64,000 nt of DNA from Bacteroidales bacterium UBA2287. Its GTDB lineage: Bacteria > Bacteroidota > Bacteroidia > Bacteroidales > Tenuifilaceae. The stretch is taken from assembly GCA_002345675.1 (NCBI GenBank), contig DDWL01000039.1:24349-88348 (forward strand). Direction: 5' to 3'. This document shows, one piece after another, positions 40,871-50,263 of the stretch; within the stretch, counting starts at the first letter, position 1, and every line of letters begins with the position of its first letter. The notes beneath the pieces are model-generated. The model had not been told where the DNA came from. It searched no databases and saw only the letters and a list, made by a program, of their open reading frames with translations. The position numbers and the translations under genes were made by a program.

Positions 40871-43102
40871 ATGCGCCAATTTACCCTATTCATACTTACC
40901 CTTTTAGTTCTATATTGCAACACTGCTGTTGCTCAAACACTTATTGATAGCCTCGAGAGTAAGTTAAATTTGGCGCAAGGCGAAGAGCAAGTCGATGTAA
41001 TGATTAAACTCGGAAATGCGTATGCCAAAATCGACCCCGAAAAAGGGCTCGACTACGGCCTAAAAGCAGCATTTCTTTCGAAACGTATGGGAAATGCAAA
41101 ATTCGAAGGGCAAGCAATTCTGTTAATGGGAATGGCCAGCCTATACGGAGCCCAACACGAAAACTCGTTACGTTACCTAAACCGAGCATTAGCACATTTC
41201 GAAAAAAACAACCTCACTGACTTGCAAACCGAAGCCCTGCTTGGCATTGCAACTCTTTACGAAGCAGTTAACGATAACCAAAATGCACTAAAATATCTAT
41301 TTAGCGCTCAATCAATCACCCGCCGAATAGGAAAAAAAAAGAGGCAAGTTGAACTCCACCAACGCATTGGCGATATCTCGATAAAACTAAATAACTACAA
41401 GCAGGCTTACAAGGAGTATTCAAAAGCGTTAGTTCTGCTCGAGCAAGATGAACTTAAAAACGAACAAAATTTACTTGCGTACACCCTCAATCAAATTGGA
41501 TTTCTATTTCGAAACCTTGGCCAAATAAACGAAAGTATCGACGCATACCAAAAAGCCCTTGTAATTTATAATAAGTTGGGGTTACCCTCGAATTACGCTA
41601 AAAGTTTAACCGAAATTGCACTTTCGTACCAGCTTATGCGAAAACCCGATAGCGCATTAAATTACTACAGTAAAGCCTTAATTCAGTTTCAATTGCAAAA
41701 GGACTCGCTTGCCACTATCGATATTTTACATAATATTGGCGAGGTATTCTTCGATAAACAACAATACCTGCAAGCAGTTGCCAGCTTTAACCAGAGCCTT
41801 CAGTTGGCAACAAAGGCATCCGACACACCCGCCCAAGTTGCAGCACTGGTAAGCATTTCGAGGTGTCATAGCGCACTGGCCGACTTCCCCCTATCGACCG
41901 AATACTTAAACAGAGCCTTAAAGCTTGCCCAAAAGCAAAACCTAAGCAGTTCAGCTGCTGAAGTTTACAAATACCTCTCGAGAATTTACGAAACCGAAGG
42001 TCGATTTTCACAGGCTCTCGAGTACCATAAACTTTGGTCCGAGATTAGAGATTCGCTTTATATTGAAGAAGCAGGAAAAAGTTTAACTCGAATTCAAATA
42101 CTTTACGATATTTCGCAAAAGGAGCGCGAAAACGAAATTCTACGTCAAAATAACGAAATTCAAGAACTTCAGCTCTATAAAGCTCGATACCAAACAATTA
42201 TTTTTATTACCCTTGCCCTAATGCTTGCTGCGCTTCTAATTCTTTTTGGCTTTTACCTTTACGCTAAACAAAAGGAGTTTAAAAAGCAAAAGGAAACCGA
42301 ACAGCGCATTGTTGAGCTAAATAAGGAACTCGAAAAACGAATGATTTTGGAGATTAAAAAGCAAGAAAAGCAGCAGCTTCTCCTTTCTCAAAAGTCGAAA
42401 CTCGAATCGCTCGGAACCCTTGCAGCAGGTATTGCCCACGAAATTAACCAACCTCTTGGCGGCATATCAATGGGGCTCGATAATTTAATGATTAAACATT
42501 CTGAGAATCAACTAACCGATACTTACTTTAAGGAAAAAGTTTCGTTGCTCTTCGAAAATGTCGACCGCATAAAACGAATAATTGAGCAAGTTCGAACCTT
42601 TTCGAGAGCGCAAAAACCAGCATCGTTCGACAGGGTTAACATTAACCAGGTAGTTTCCACCGCCCTCTCGCTTGTACAAACTCAATTTGTAAACCATGGT
42701 ATAAAGTTTAGTGTTACATTAACCGAAAACCTTCCCGAAATAATAGGCGACAAGCATAAAATTGAGCAGGTTTTACTTAATCTCCTTGGAAATGCTAAAC
42801 ATGCGGTCGACGAAAAGGAAAAAACAGAGAACTCTCCTGCTTACGAAAAGCACATTTCAATAGAAACGGGGTTTAATAGCCAAAATATAGTTCTCGAAGT
42901 AACCGATAACGGAATTGGCATTGCCAAAAAGGATATTGATAAAATTTTCGACCCATTTTACACAACAAAAAAACAGGATAAGGGCACTGGTCTGGGGCTC
43001 TCGATTTCGTACGGAATTATTAAGGATATATTAGGCGATATTAAAGTGGAAAGCGAAGAGGGCAAGTACACTAAATTCGAAGTTACTATACCAATTTCAT
43101 AA
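40871..43102 (+). CDS. TPR-containing sensor histidine kinase
   Basis: 743 residues. A signal peptide is followed by about eight TPR repeats (30-400) in the periplasm, one membrane helix (about 440-460) and a kinase core. The phosphorylated His523 is in AHEINQP; N box NLLGNAKHAVDE, G1 DNGIGI and G2 GTGLGLSISYG are intact. TPR sensors of this kind are frequent in Bacteroidota. The partner is the NtrC-type regulator starting 10 bases downstream. Signal unknown. Confidence 0.93.
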   Translation: MRQFTLFILTLLVLYCNTAVAQTLIDSLESKLNLAQGEEQVDVMIKLGNAYAKIDPEKGLDYGLKAAFLSKRMGNAKFEGQAILLMGMASLYGAQHENSLRYLNRALAHFEKNNLTDLQTEALLGIATLYEAVNDNQNALKYLFSAQSITRRIGKKKRQVELHQRIGDISIKLNNYKQAYKEYSKALVLLEQDELKNEQNLLAYTLNQIGFLFRNLGQINESIDAYQKALVIYNKLGLPSNYAKSLTEIALSYQLMRKPDSALNYYSKALIQFQLQKDSLATIDILHNIGEVFFDKQQYLQAVASFNQSLQLATKASDTPAQVAALVSISRCHSALADFPLSTEYLNRALKLAQKQNLSSSAAEVYKYLSRIYETEGRFSQALEYHKLWSEIRDSLYIEEAGKSLTRIQILYDISQKERENEILRQNNEIQELQLYKARYQTIIFITLALMLAALLILFGFYLYAKQKEFKKQKETEQRIVELNKELEKRMILEIKKQEKQQLLLSQKSKLESLGTLAAGIAHEINQPLGGISMGLDNLMIKHSENQLTDTYFKEKVSLLFENVDRIKRIIEQVRTFSRAQKPASFDRVNINQVVSTALSLVQTQFVNHGIKFSVTLTENLPEIIGDKHKIEQVLLNLLGNAKHAVDEKEKTENSPAYEKHISIETGFNSQNIVLEVTDNGIGIAKKDIDKIFDPFYTTKKQDKGTGLGLSISYGIIKDILGDIKVESEEGKYTKFEVTIPIS

Positions 43103-43112
43103 AATACTGCAA

Positions 43113-44492
43113 ATGAATTCGCTAAAAATACTGGTACTCGACGATGAAAAAGTATTTCGTGACGAAATTCGCGAATTTCTCGAAAACGAAGGCTTTAAGG
43201 TGTTTGCTGCAGGAAAACCATCAGAGGCATTTTTAATTTTTCAAGAATTCGAAATCGATATTCTTATTCTCGATCTTCGTCTTCCCGAAATGGACGGATT
43301 TGCTGTACTTGAACAAATTAAAGCAAACTACCCCGAAACCGAAGTGATTATGATAACTGGCCATGGCGACATGGATGCGGTTATACAAGCCATGAGGCTT
43401 GGCGCTGTCGAATTCTTTCCAAAGCCATTTAGACTTCTCGATATGAAAGCTGCCATTCGCCGAACTCGCCGCTTTTTGGATGTAAGCCAAAGGCTTAAAG
43501 AGGTTAACACGTCGCTGTCAATTATTGCAAAGGATCTCAAAGATAGCGTAGGCTACGAAATTATTGGAAAAAGCAAGTCGATTCAGCAGGTTATTGAGCT
43601 AATGCGAAAGGTTGCCCAAGCCGAAAACACTTCGGTTCTAATTACAGGAGAAAGTGGAACAGGAAAAGAACTTGTTGCACGAGGCATTCACTCGCTCAGT
43701 TCTCGCAAAAATGCACCGTTTTACGCAGTTAACTGCTCTGCAATTCCCGACACGCTTTTCGAAAGCGAATTCTTTGGACATAAAAAGGGAACGTTTACTG
43801 GCGCTATCGACGATAAGGCGGGCTGGTTCGAAATTGCAAACGGGGGAACCCTATTTCTCGACGAAATAGTTGAAATGATTCCTACAATGCAGAGCAAGCT
43901 GCTAAGGGTGCTCGAAGAAAGAAAAGTTCGTCGCCTTGGCTCAAGTGTCGATGTGAACATCGATGTTCGAATTATTGCTGCCACAAACCAAAATGTACAG
44001 GAACTTTTGGCAAGCAACCGTTTTCGCAACGACCTTTACTACAGGCTTAACTCATTCGAAATTGCTATTCCTCCGCTTCGCGAACGACCCGACGATATTC
44101 CTCCGCTGCTTAACTACTACTGCGAGGTTCTTTCGAAGCGAATGAATAAAAAGAATATAGCCATTGACGAAATGGTGCTGAGAGCCGCAATGGCGTACCC
44201 TTTCCCTGGAAATGTTAGGGAACTTCGAAACATGGTCGAAAGAGCCCTAATTCTTGCCGAAGGCAATAGGTTAACCCTTCGCGATTTTGCCTTTGCAGGC
44301 ATTACGCCCGACCTCGAAACGCCACTCGAAACAATTGAGGAAACGACCCTCGACCTCGAAGAAATTGAAAAAAGAACAATTCTTCGAGCCCTCGAAAAAA
44401 CGGGCTATAAAAAAGCCGATGCTGCTACGCTACTAAACATTACAAGGCAATCGCTCGACCGCAGGCTCGAAAAATATAATTTGGTTATTTAA
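43113..44492 (+). CDS. Sigma-54 dependent response regulator (NtrC family)
   Basis: 459 residues. The receiver domain has the phospho-acceptor Asp54 in LILDLRLPEMDG. The AAA+ domain shows Walker A GESGTGKE and Walker B GGTLFLDEI. The sigma-54 contact loop reads GTFTGA at 226-231 rather than GAFTGA. A Fis-type helix-turn-helix closes the protein (KKADAATLLNITRQSLDRRL). It forms a two-component pair with the kinase upstream and activates sigma-54 promoters not visible here. Confidence 0.95.
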   Translation: MNSLKILVLDDEKVFRDEIREFLENEGFKVFAAGKPSEAFLIFQEFEIDILILDLRLPEMDGFAVLEQIKANYPETEVIMITGHGDMDAVIQAMRLGAVEFFPKPFRLLDMKAAIRRTRRFLDVSQRLKEVNTSLSIIAKDLKDSVGYEIIGKSKSIQQVIELMRKVAQAENTSVLITGESGTGKELVARGIHSLSSRKNAPFYAVNCSAIPDTLFESEFFGHKKGTFTGAIDDKAGWFEIANGGTLFLDEIVEMIPTMQSKLLRVLEERKVRRLGSSVDVNIDVRIIAATNQNVQELLASNRFRNDLYYRLNSFEIAIPPLRERPDDIPPLLNYYCEVLSKRMNKKNIAIDEMVLRAAMAYPFPGNVRELRNMVERALILAEGNRLTLRDFAFAGITPDLETPLETIEETTLDLEEIEKRTILRALEKTGYKKADAATLLNITRQSLDRRLEKYNLVI

Positions 44493-44556
44493 TGTAAAAC
44501 ATTGAAAAATAATGGATTAATAAAGAGGACTTTAGGGCAATAGCATTTAAAAAAAA

Positions 44557-44649
44557 TGTCCCGCTAGGGACTTAATATCGGTAGATAATGTTAGATAAAC
44601 CAATTTCACTGTGCCGTTAGGTACAAAATATTCTGTATCTAACGGGACA
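44557..44649. repeat. Hairpin repeat element, copy B
   Basis: Reads TGTCCCGCTAGGGAC, then AATATCGGTAGATAATGTTAG, AAACCAATTT, GTGCCGTTAGGTAC, and ends CTAACGGGACA. It is the inverted counterpart of the element at 28.6-28.8 kb, differing at a few positions only. Confidence 0.85.
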
Positions 44650-44732
44650 AAGTTCAAAACCCAAAAAATCTAATTAGTTTAAAGACAGAGAATATTAAGC
44701 AATATTTAAAAACGTTTTGTACTAAAGAGAAC

Positions 44733-45236
44733 TTATCCCTTTAGCATTTCGCTATAAATACTATAGTTATCTTCATCGAAACATACAAAAACAACCTTTT
44801 TTGGGTAGGTATTCTTTTCTAAAAACCGGGTTACTGTTCGAATGGCAATTCGCGCAGCGCTTTCCTTCGGAAAACCATATACGCCTGTACTAATATTCGG
44901 AAATGCTATTTGCTCAATTTTATAATCTAAAGCAATTTTTAGAGAGTTGGAGTATGCGCTGGTTAGTAGCTCGTGCTCGTTGGCAATGCCCCCTCGCCAA
45001 ATGGGGCCAACAGTGTGAATAACATACTTTGCTGGTAAATTATAACCACCAGTAATTCGGGCTTCGCCCGTTGGGCAGCCGCCAATTGTTTTGCACTCCT
45101 TTAAAAGTTCGGATCCTGCTGCTTCGTGAATAGCACCATCAACTCCTCCTCCACCCAATAGCGTGCTATTAGCGGCATTAACTACTGCGTCTGCCTTAAT
45201 TGTAGTTATATCGCCTTTAATTAGTTCAATTAGCAT
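44733..45236 (-). CDS. Macrodomain protein (O-acetyl-ADP-ribose deacetylase-like)
   Basis: 167 residues from the ATG at 45236. An isolated macrodomain with [45 protein letters not shown] and [12 protein letters not shown], matching the YmdB/MacroD class that removes acetyl from O-acetyl-ADP-ribose or ADP-ribose from proteins. The catalytic-site residues expected for hydrolysis (N in NAAN and GVDGAIH) are present. No toxin or DarT-type gene is adjacent. Confidence 0.93.
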   Translation of the reverse strand: MLIELIKGDITTIKADAVVNAANSTLLGGGGVDGAIHEAAGSELLKECKTIGGCPTGEARITGGYNLPAKYVIHTVGPIWRGGIANEHELLTSAYSNSLKIALDYKIEQIAFPNISTGVYGFPKESAARIAIRTVTRFLEKNTYPKKVVFVCFDEDNYSIYSEMLKG

Positions 45237-45303
45237 GTTTCGAAATTTTAAAATTTTAACCAATATTAAATATTTCTACCATTACAATGTTAGAAATAAA
45301 CTG

Positions 45304-45311
45304 TAAATTTG
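45304..45311 (+). promoter_or_regulatory. Putative -7 box of the lipoprotein gene
   Basis: TAAATTTG fits TAnnTTTG, 41 bases before the ATG at 45353. Confidence 0.4.
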
Positions 45312-45352
45312 ATTCCATTTTATAAAAATTGTTAAACTAAAATTATACTACT

Positions 45353-46285
45353 ATGAAACTAAACAAGTATTTAGCTCTTGCCACAATTGCAAGTGTGTTT
45401 GCATTTACTGCCTGCGAAGATGATCCCATTGTTACACCTGCCGATCCAACGATTGCAATTACAGGAACACCATCGTTTGTTATTCCAGTAACTGCAACCG
45501 CCAATCCAACTGTATCGTTTGTTTTTACGGTTGATGCTCCTGGGAAAATTAAAAACCTTAAAATTGTTCGTACTGAGTATTTAGGAACTGCCACTGTTGG
45601 CACACCCGTCGAGCAACCTTATAATGTAGCTATTGGGGCAACAACTTATGAAGAAACATTTACCAGCGAAGTTATGTACGGTAAATTCCATAAAGGAGAA
45701 ATTGATGAAGTAGAGTTTATGGTTATTGTTACCGACAATAACGACAAAATTGCATCAGCTGAATATATAGTTACCATGGGTGCTTACACAGCTTTAGCCA
45801 CTGAAATAACAACTGGAGAAATGTGGAAACTACATAGTACCGGAAAAGCTTGCTGGGACTTAAAAAACGATGTTGCAGTTACGGCTATTGGCACGGCTGC
45901 AGAAGCAAATAGGTACATCATAAATTCAGACAACGTAGGTACTTTAAATGATCCAAGTAATTTTACTGGAAGTTGGACATCGGGTACTGTAAATTGGACT
46001 GCTACAGGTGGAACTGCTCAGGTTACAACAGGTAATGGAACAAAATACGTAAAAGCAAACATTTTCGATTATACAAATGCTAAAAAAGAAAAAGCTCTTT
46101 ATATGTTCAATCTGGCTGGAACTGCTGACCAGTTAACAAGCATTTCGAATCCTGCTGTTAACGATATTTACATCGCAAAAAAAGGTGACGAACTTTACGT
46201 AATAAAAATAACTGTAAATAATACTACTGAGGTTGCTCCAACTAAAGCTAATACTGGAGTTCTTAAATTTACTTACAAAAAGTAA
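45353..46285 (+). CDS. Lipoprotein of unknown function
   Basis: 310 residues. The lipobox FTAC predicts lipidation at Cys21, followed by EDDP, which fits the acidic residues after Cys used for surface export of Bacteroidota lipoproteins. The rest is beta-rich: an Ig-like first part (NPTVSFVFTVDAPGKIKNLKI) and a second domain from about residue 150 (MWKLHSTGKACWDLKND). I do not recognise a family. It is a single gene with its own promoter and terminator. Confidence 0.7.
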   Translation: MKLNKYLALATIASVFAFTACEDDPIVTPADPTIAITGTPSFVIPVTATANPTVSFVFTVDAPGKIKNLKIVRTEYLGTATVGTPVEQPYNVAIGATTYEETFTSEVMYGKFHKGEIDEVEFMVIVTDNNDKIASAEYIVTMGAYTALATEITTGEMWKLHSTGKACWDLKNDVAVTAIGTAAEANRYIINSDNVGTLNDPSNFTGSWTSGTVNWTATGGTAQVTTGNGTKYVKANIFDYTNAKKEKALYMFNLAGTADQLTSISNPAVNDIYIAKKGDELYVIKITVNNTTEVAPTKANTGVLKFTYKK

Positions 46286-46302
46286 TTCCAATTTACATAC
46301 AA

Positions 46303-46332
46303 TAAAAAAACCGCCAATTGGCGGTTTTTTAT
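46303..46332. terminator. Bidirectional terminator between the lipoprotein gene and pheT
   Basis: AAAAAACCGCC and GGCGGTTTTTT arms around AATT, with T and A runs on both strands. Confidence 0.9.
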
Positions 46333-46347
46333 TTGGGTATAAATTAA

Positions 46348-48798
46348 CTACCTAATCTGTGCTCCCAGTTCCTTTTCGAATGCAGCAATTAGGTTACTCA
46401 TGGTTTTGTCAATAACCTTGTCAGTTAGGGTTTTGGTATCGTCGCGAAGTATAAAGTTGACGGCATACGACTTCTTATCTTCTCCCAATTTTGCCCCTTG
46501 GTAAAAGTCGAATAGGTTTATACTCTTAATAAGTTTACCTTCATTCTTTGTTGCCACTTCGCGAACCTGTTTAAAGCTAACGCTTTTGTTGAGGAGCAAT
46601 GCTAAGTCGCGACGAACCTCGGGATAACGTGGAATTTCGGTAAAGCTAACCCTTAACTTTTGGGCTACTGCAAATAATTTATCCCAGCGTAACTCGGCAA
46701 AGTAAACATCATCCTTTACATCGAGGTTTTTTCGAACTTTATTGGAAACCAATCCGTAGTAACCAATATTTTTGCCATTAATGCTAAGCGAAATTCCATA
46801 GTCGAACAAGTCGGCTGGTGCTTCATCGGTTTCAACAACCATGGGCGATAAACCCAACTTTTCGAAAACTAAATTTACTGCCGCCCTCATGTGGTAAAGG
46901 GTAACAGGCTGGGGTTTGCGAATCCAACTGTCGGCAGTATCGTTACCAGCCAACCAAATTCCCAAACGGTATTCTTCTAAATATTTTTCGAGCGGTTTCG
47001 AATTTGATTTTTCGTTCGACATCCAATAGCAGTTGCCAAACTCGTAAAGTTTCAGGTTGCTAACCCTGCGGTTTAAGTTGTACGCAACAGCCTCAACACC
47101 ACCATGCAAAAGCGACTGCCTCATTGCGTTAAGATCGCTACTAAGGGCGTTAAGAATAATCACCGAATTACCCGAAGGGTAAGTTTCCAAACCCTCGTAG
47201 TTCGCAGCGCGAGTTAACGAGTTATTCATAATTTCGTTAAAGCCATTGGCTGTAAGTGTTTCCGAAAGCAATTCGAGAACTCTGTGCCTGTCGGGACGTG
47301 GCGTATGATTTATTGAAATATTTGCCCTTTCGGCAATTTCAACATTGTTGTAGCCGTAAATTCGAAGTATATCTTCTACCACATCGGCTTCCCTTTTCAC
47401 ATCGACCCGGTAGGGAGGAATGGCAAGGCTTAATACCCCGTTGGTTTCCGATACAATTTTTATGTCTAATCCTGTAAGAATTGCTTTAATAGTTTCGGTT
47501 GGAATTTTTTTGCCAAGCAAGCGGGCTGTGTACTCGAGCGAAAGGTCAACCCTAAAATCGTCAACTTTTGTTGGATAAATATCAATAATTTCCGACGAAA
47601 TTTCGCCACCTGCAATCTCCTTTATCAGCAAAGCTGCGCGTTTTAGCGCCCAAACGGTAATGTTAGGATCGGTTCCCCTTTCGAAGCGAAACGAAGCGTC
47701 GGTGTTTAGTCCATGTCGCTTGGCGGTTTTCCGAATGGAAACAGGATTAAAATGTGCACTTTCGAGGAAAATGCTTGTAGTTTCGTCGGTAACACCCGAA
47801 GTAATTCCTCCAAAAACGCCTGCCATACACATTCCGTTGGCTGCGTTGCAAATCATTAAATCGTTCTCGTTAAGTTTTCTTTCAATGGTGTCGAGAGTTG
47901 CAAATGGCGAATCCTTTGCAAGGGTTTTAACTATAACCTTTTTGCCCTCAATTTTATTTGCGTCGAATGCGTGAAGAGGCTGGCCAACTTCGTGAAGTAC
48001 AAAGTTTGTAATGTCGACTACATTATTTATTGGGTTTAACCCAATTGCTCTCAGCTTTTTTTGCAGCCACTCGGGCGAAGTTCCTACCTTAATGTTGCTA
48101 ATTGTTAACCCGCTGTATCGAGGACAAGCATCGGTATTTTCGACAATTACAGGAATTACAAGATTATTATTATCGACTTTAAAGCCTTCGACCGAAGGTA
48201 GTTTCGCTTTAATAGGTTTCGAAAAGTTTAAGTATGCAGCCAAATCGCGCGCCACGCCAAAGTGCGAAGCAGCATCAATACGGTTAGGTGTAAGTCCAAT
48301 TTCGAACCTATAGTCGTCGCTAATTTTAAAGTATTCTGCTGCTGGAGTTCCAACTTTTGCCAATGGTTCGAGAACCATAATTCCCTCGTGCGAAGTACCA
48401 AGCCCCAATTCGTCCTTGGCGCAAATCATACCTTCGGAAAGTTGTCCTCGTATCTTTGTTTTTTTTAAAGTAACCTCTTGGTCGCCCAAGTAAAGCGTAG
48501 TACCCATTAAGGCTACAGCAACCTTTTGCCCTTGGGCAACGTTTGGAGCGCCGCAAACTATATTCAGCAGCTCTGGCTGACCCACATTAACAGTTGTAAC
48601 GCTTAACCTATCGGCGTCGGGGTGCCTGTGGCACGTTACAACTTCGCCAATTACAACACCATTTAAACCACCCTTAACTGCCTCAACCTTTTCAATCGAT
48701 TCAACCTCTAATCCAATATCTGTTAGTATTTTACCCATTTCCTCGGGTAGTAAATTTGTGTCGATATACTCCTTGAGCCAGCTGTACGAAATTCTCAT
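46348..48798 (-). CDS. pheT: Phenylalanyl-tRNA synthetase beta subunit
   Basis: 816 residues, full length. An N-terminal tRNA-binding (OB) domain (KGGLNGVVIGEVVTCHRHPDADRLSV, about 42-67) is followed by B3/B4 editing-like, B5 and synthetase core domains and a C-terminal anticodon-binding FDX-ACB domain starting near FTEIPRYPEVRRDLALL. It pairs with the PheS alpha subunit, which is not adjacent in this window, as usual for Bacteroidota. Confidence 0.97.
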   Translation of the reverse strand: MRISYSWLKEYIDTNLLPEEMGKILTDIGLEVESIEKVEAVKGGLNGVVIGEVVTCHRHPDADRLSVTTVNVGQPELLNIVCGAPNVAQGQKVAVALMGTTLYLGDQEVTLKKTKIRGQLSEGMICAKDELGLGTSHEGIMVLEPLAKVGTPAAEYFKISDDYRFEIGLTPNRIDAASHFGVARDLAAYLNFSKPIKAKLPSVEGFKVDNNNLVIPVIVENTDACPRYSGLTISNIKVGTSPEWLQKKLRAIGLNPINNVVDITNFVLHEVGQPLHAFDANKIEGKKVIVKTLAKDSPFATLDTIERKLNENDLMICNAANGMCMAGVFGGITSGVTDETTSIFLESAHFNPVSIRKTAKRHGLNTDASFRFERGTDPNITVWALKRAALLIKEIAGGEISSEIIDIYPTKVDDFRVDLSLEYTARLLGKKIPTETIKAILTGLDIKIVSETNGVLSLAIPPYRVDVKREADVVEDILRIYGYNNVEIAERANISINHTPRPDRHRVLELLSETLTANGFNEIMNNSLTRAANYEGLETYPSGNSVIILNALSSDLNAMRQSLLHGGVEAVAYNLNRRVSNLKLYEFGNCYWMSNEKSNSKPLEKYLEEYRLGIWLAGNDTADSWIRKPQPVTLYHMRAAVNLVFEKLGLSPMVVETDEAPADLFDYGISLSINGKNIGYYGLVSNKVRKNLDVKDDVYFAELRWDKLFAVAQKLRVSFTEIPRYPEVRRDLALLLNKSVSFKQVREVATKNEGKLIKSINLFDFYQGAKLGEDKKSYAVNFILRDDTKTLTDKVIDKTMSNLIAAFEKELGAQIR

Positions 48799-49123
48799 AA
48801 ATTCTATATTAAAGTAATTGTAAAAAACACCTACAAACCTACATGAAATTTCACAAAAAACACAGCGGTAATCTTAAATTACCAAAAAAAACTGCGGCTA
48901 ATGTTGCATGCAATGCCCTTCAATTACGCAGTATTCAACATTACAATACCCAGCTGCTCTAAATTCTTTTATGTAAAAACAATAGATATAATTACTATTT
49001 GCCATTTTCTAGGAAATTTCGAGTAAACCATTCGCAATAATCAACGTTTAACTAACAGCCTTTACAATAATTAGGTAAAGAATTAAAATGAATTAGTAAA
49101 TTTGCACCTTATTTAAAAACGCA
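48799..49123. other. 325-base divergent intergenic region
   Basis: AT-rich, between pheT and surE. It holds the surE promoter candidate at its right end and no other structure that I can support. Confidence 0.6.
49097..49104 (+). promoter_or_regulatory. Putative -7 box of surE
   Basis: TAAATTTG matches TAnnTTTG but lies only 19 bases before the ATG, giving a very short leader; no -33 TTTG was found. Confidence 0.35.
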
Positions 49124-49942
49124 ATGCAAAACAACAACAAAACAATTCCCACCATTCTTGTTACAAACGACGACGGGATTCACGCAAAAGGGCTCGAAGC
49201 GCTTATTGAAATTGTAAAACCTTTTGGAAAGGTTATAGTAGTTGCTCCAGAAGAGGGAAATTCAGGTATGTCGCATGCTATAACCATTAAACATCCACTT
49301 CGAATTCGCAAGCATAAACGAAACGACGATGTCGATTTTTACTCGGTTAATGGAACTCCCGTTGACTGTGTAAAAATGGCCATGAACCAAGTTATTAAAT
49401 CAACTCCAAACCTTTTGGTTTCGGGAATTAATCACGGTTCAAATTCATCGGTTAGCATATTATACTCAGGTACAATGGCTGCCGCTCTCGAAGGGTGCCT
49501 ATATGGAATTCCTTCCATTGGTTTTTCGCTGCTCGATTACCTTCCAACGGCCAACTTTGAACCAACCATTGTCTGGGGGCAAGAGATTGTAAATATTGTT
49601 GTTACAAACGGGCTAACCAAGGGAACTTGCCTTAATGTTAACTTTCCTGTTACTGAAAATGGCCAGTACAATGGCATTAAGGTATGCCGACAAAATATGG
49701 GTACTTGGCGTGAGGAGTTCGAAAAGAGAACCGACCCACGCGGACAAGAGTACTTTTGGCTAACAGGCTATTTTTTAAACGAAGAACCAAATGCCACCGA
49801 CACCGACGAGTTCGCCTTGGCAAACGGTTACGTTTCGGTAGTTCCAGTTTCGATTGATTTAACCAACTATTCCGAAATGAAAAGAATTTCGGGACTCGAG
49901 AATATAAGTTCCCCATTTCAAAATGAATTAAAAAATAAATAG
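49124..49942 (+). CDS. surE: 5'/3'-nucleotidase SurE
   Basis: Metal-dependent phosphatase acting on nucleoside monophosphates. 272 residues. The metal site is NDDG at 15-18, then APEEGNSGMSHAIT, NGTPVDCVKMA and SGINHGSNSSVSILYSGT, the full SurE signature. It heads the surE-membrane protein-lpxB-SpoIID group, all on the plus strand with gaps of 6-13 bases. Confidence 0.96.
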   Translation: MQNNNKTIPTILVTNDDGIHAKGLEALIEIVKPFGKVIVVAPEEGNSGMSHAITIKHPLRIRKHKRNDDVDFYSVNGTPVDCVKMAMNQVIKSTPNLLVSGINHGSNSSVSILYSGTMAAALEGCLYGIPSIGFSLLDYLPTANFEPTIVWGQEIVNIVVTNGLTKGTCLNVNFPVTENGQYNGIKVCRQNMGTWREEFEKRTDPRGQEYFWLTGYFLNEEPNATDTDEFALANGYVSVVPVSIDLTNYSEMKRISGLENISSPFQNELKNK

Positions 49943-49948
49943 TAAACT

Positions 49949-50257
49949 ATGTCGGCTCTTATTAGAAAACAAAAATTCGATAATTTATGGCTTGGCATTG
50001 CCATTGGTTTAATAGCACCAATAATTACACTTGCCATTTATATTTCAGAAGTTTACCCCAATCAATTTCGCGAAATGCTTTTCGACCATATGCTTGTTTT
50101 CTTTATTGTCCCTAAAATTATAAGCCTTGCCGTACTTCCAAACTTGGCATTTTTTATGCTATTCATTTACACCAACAGGTATTTAACGTCGAAGGGAATT
50201 CTTGGTGCAACAATAGTATTTGCCGTTGTCGTATTTATTCTGAAAATTGTAGCATAA
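49949..50257 (+). CDS. Small membrane protein of unknown function between surE and lpxB
   Basis: 102 residues with three predicted membrane helices (about 13-33, 50-72 and 83-101) and a basic N-terminus. No family recognised. It lies 6 bases after surE and 6 bases before lpxB, so it is surely co-transcribed, which suggests an envelope role. Confidence 0.75.
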   Translation: MSALIRKQKFDNLWLGIAIGLIAPIITLAIYISEVYPNQFREMLFDHMLVFFIVPKIISLAVLPNLAFFMLFIYTNRYLTSKGILGATIVFAVVVFILKIVA

Positions 50258-50263
50258 CCAAAC

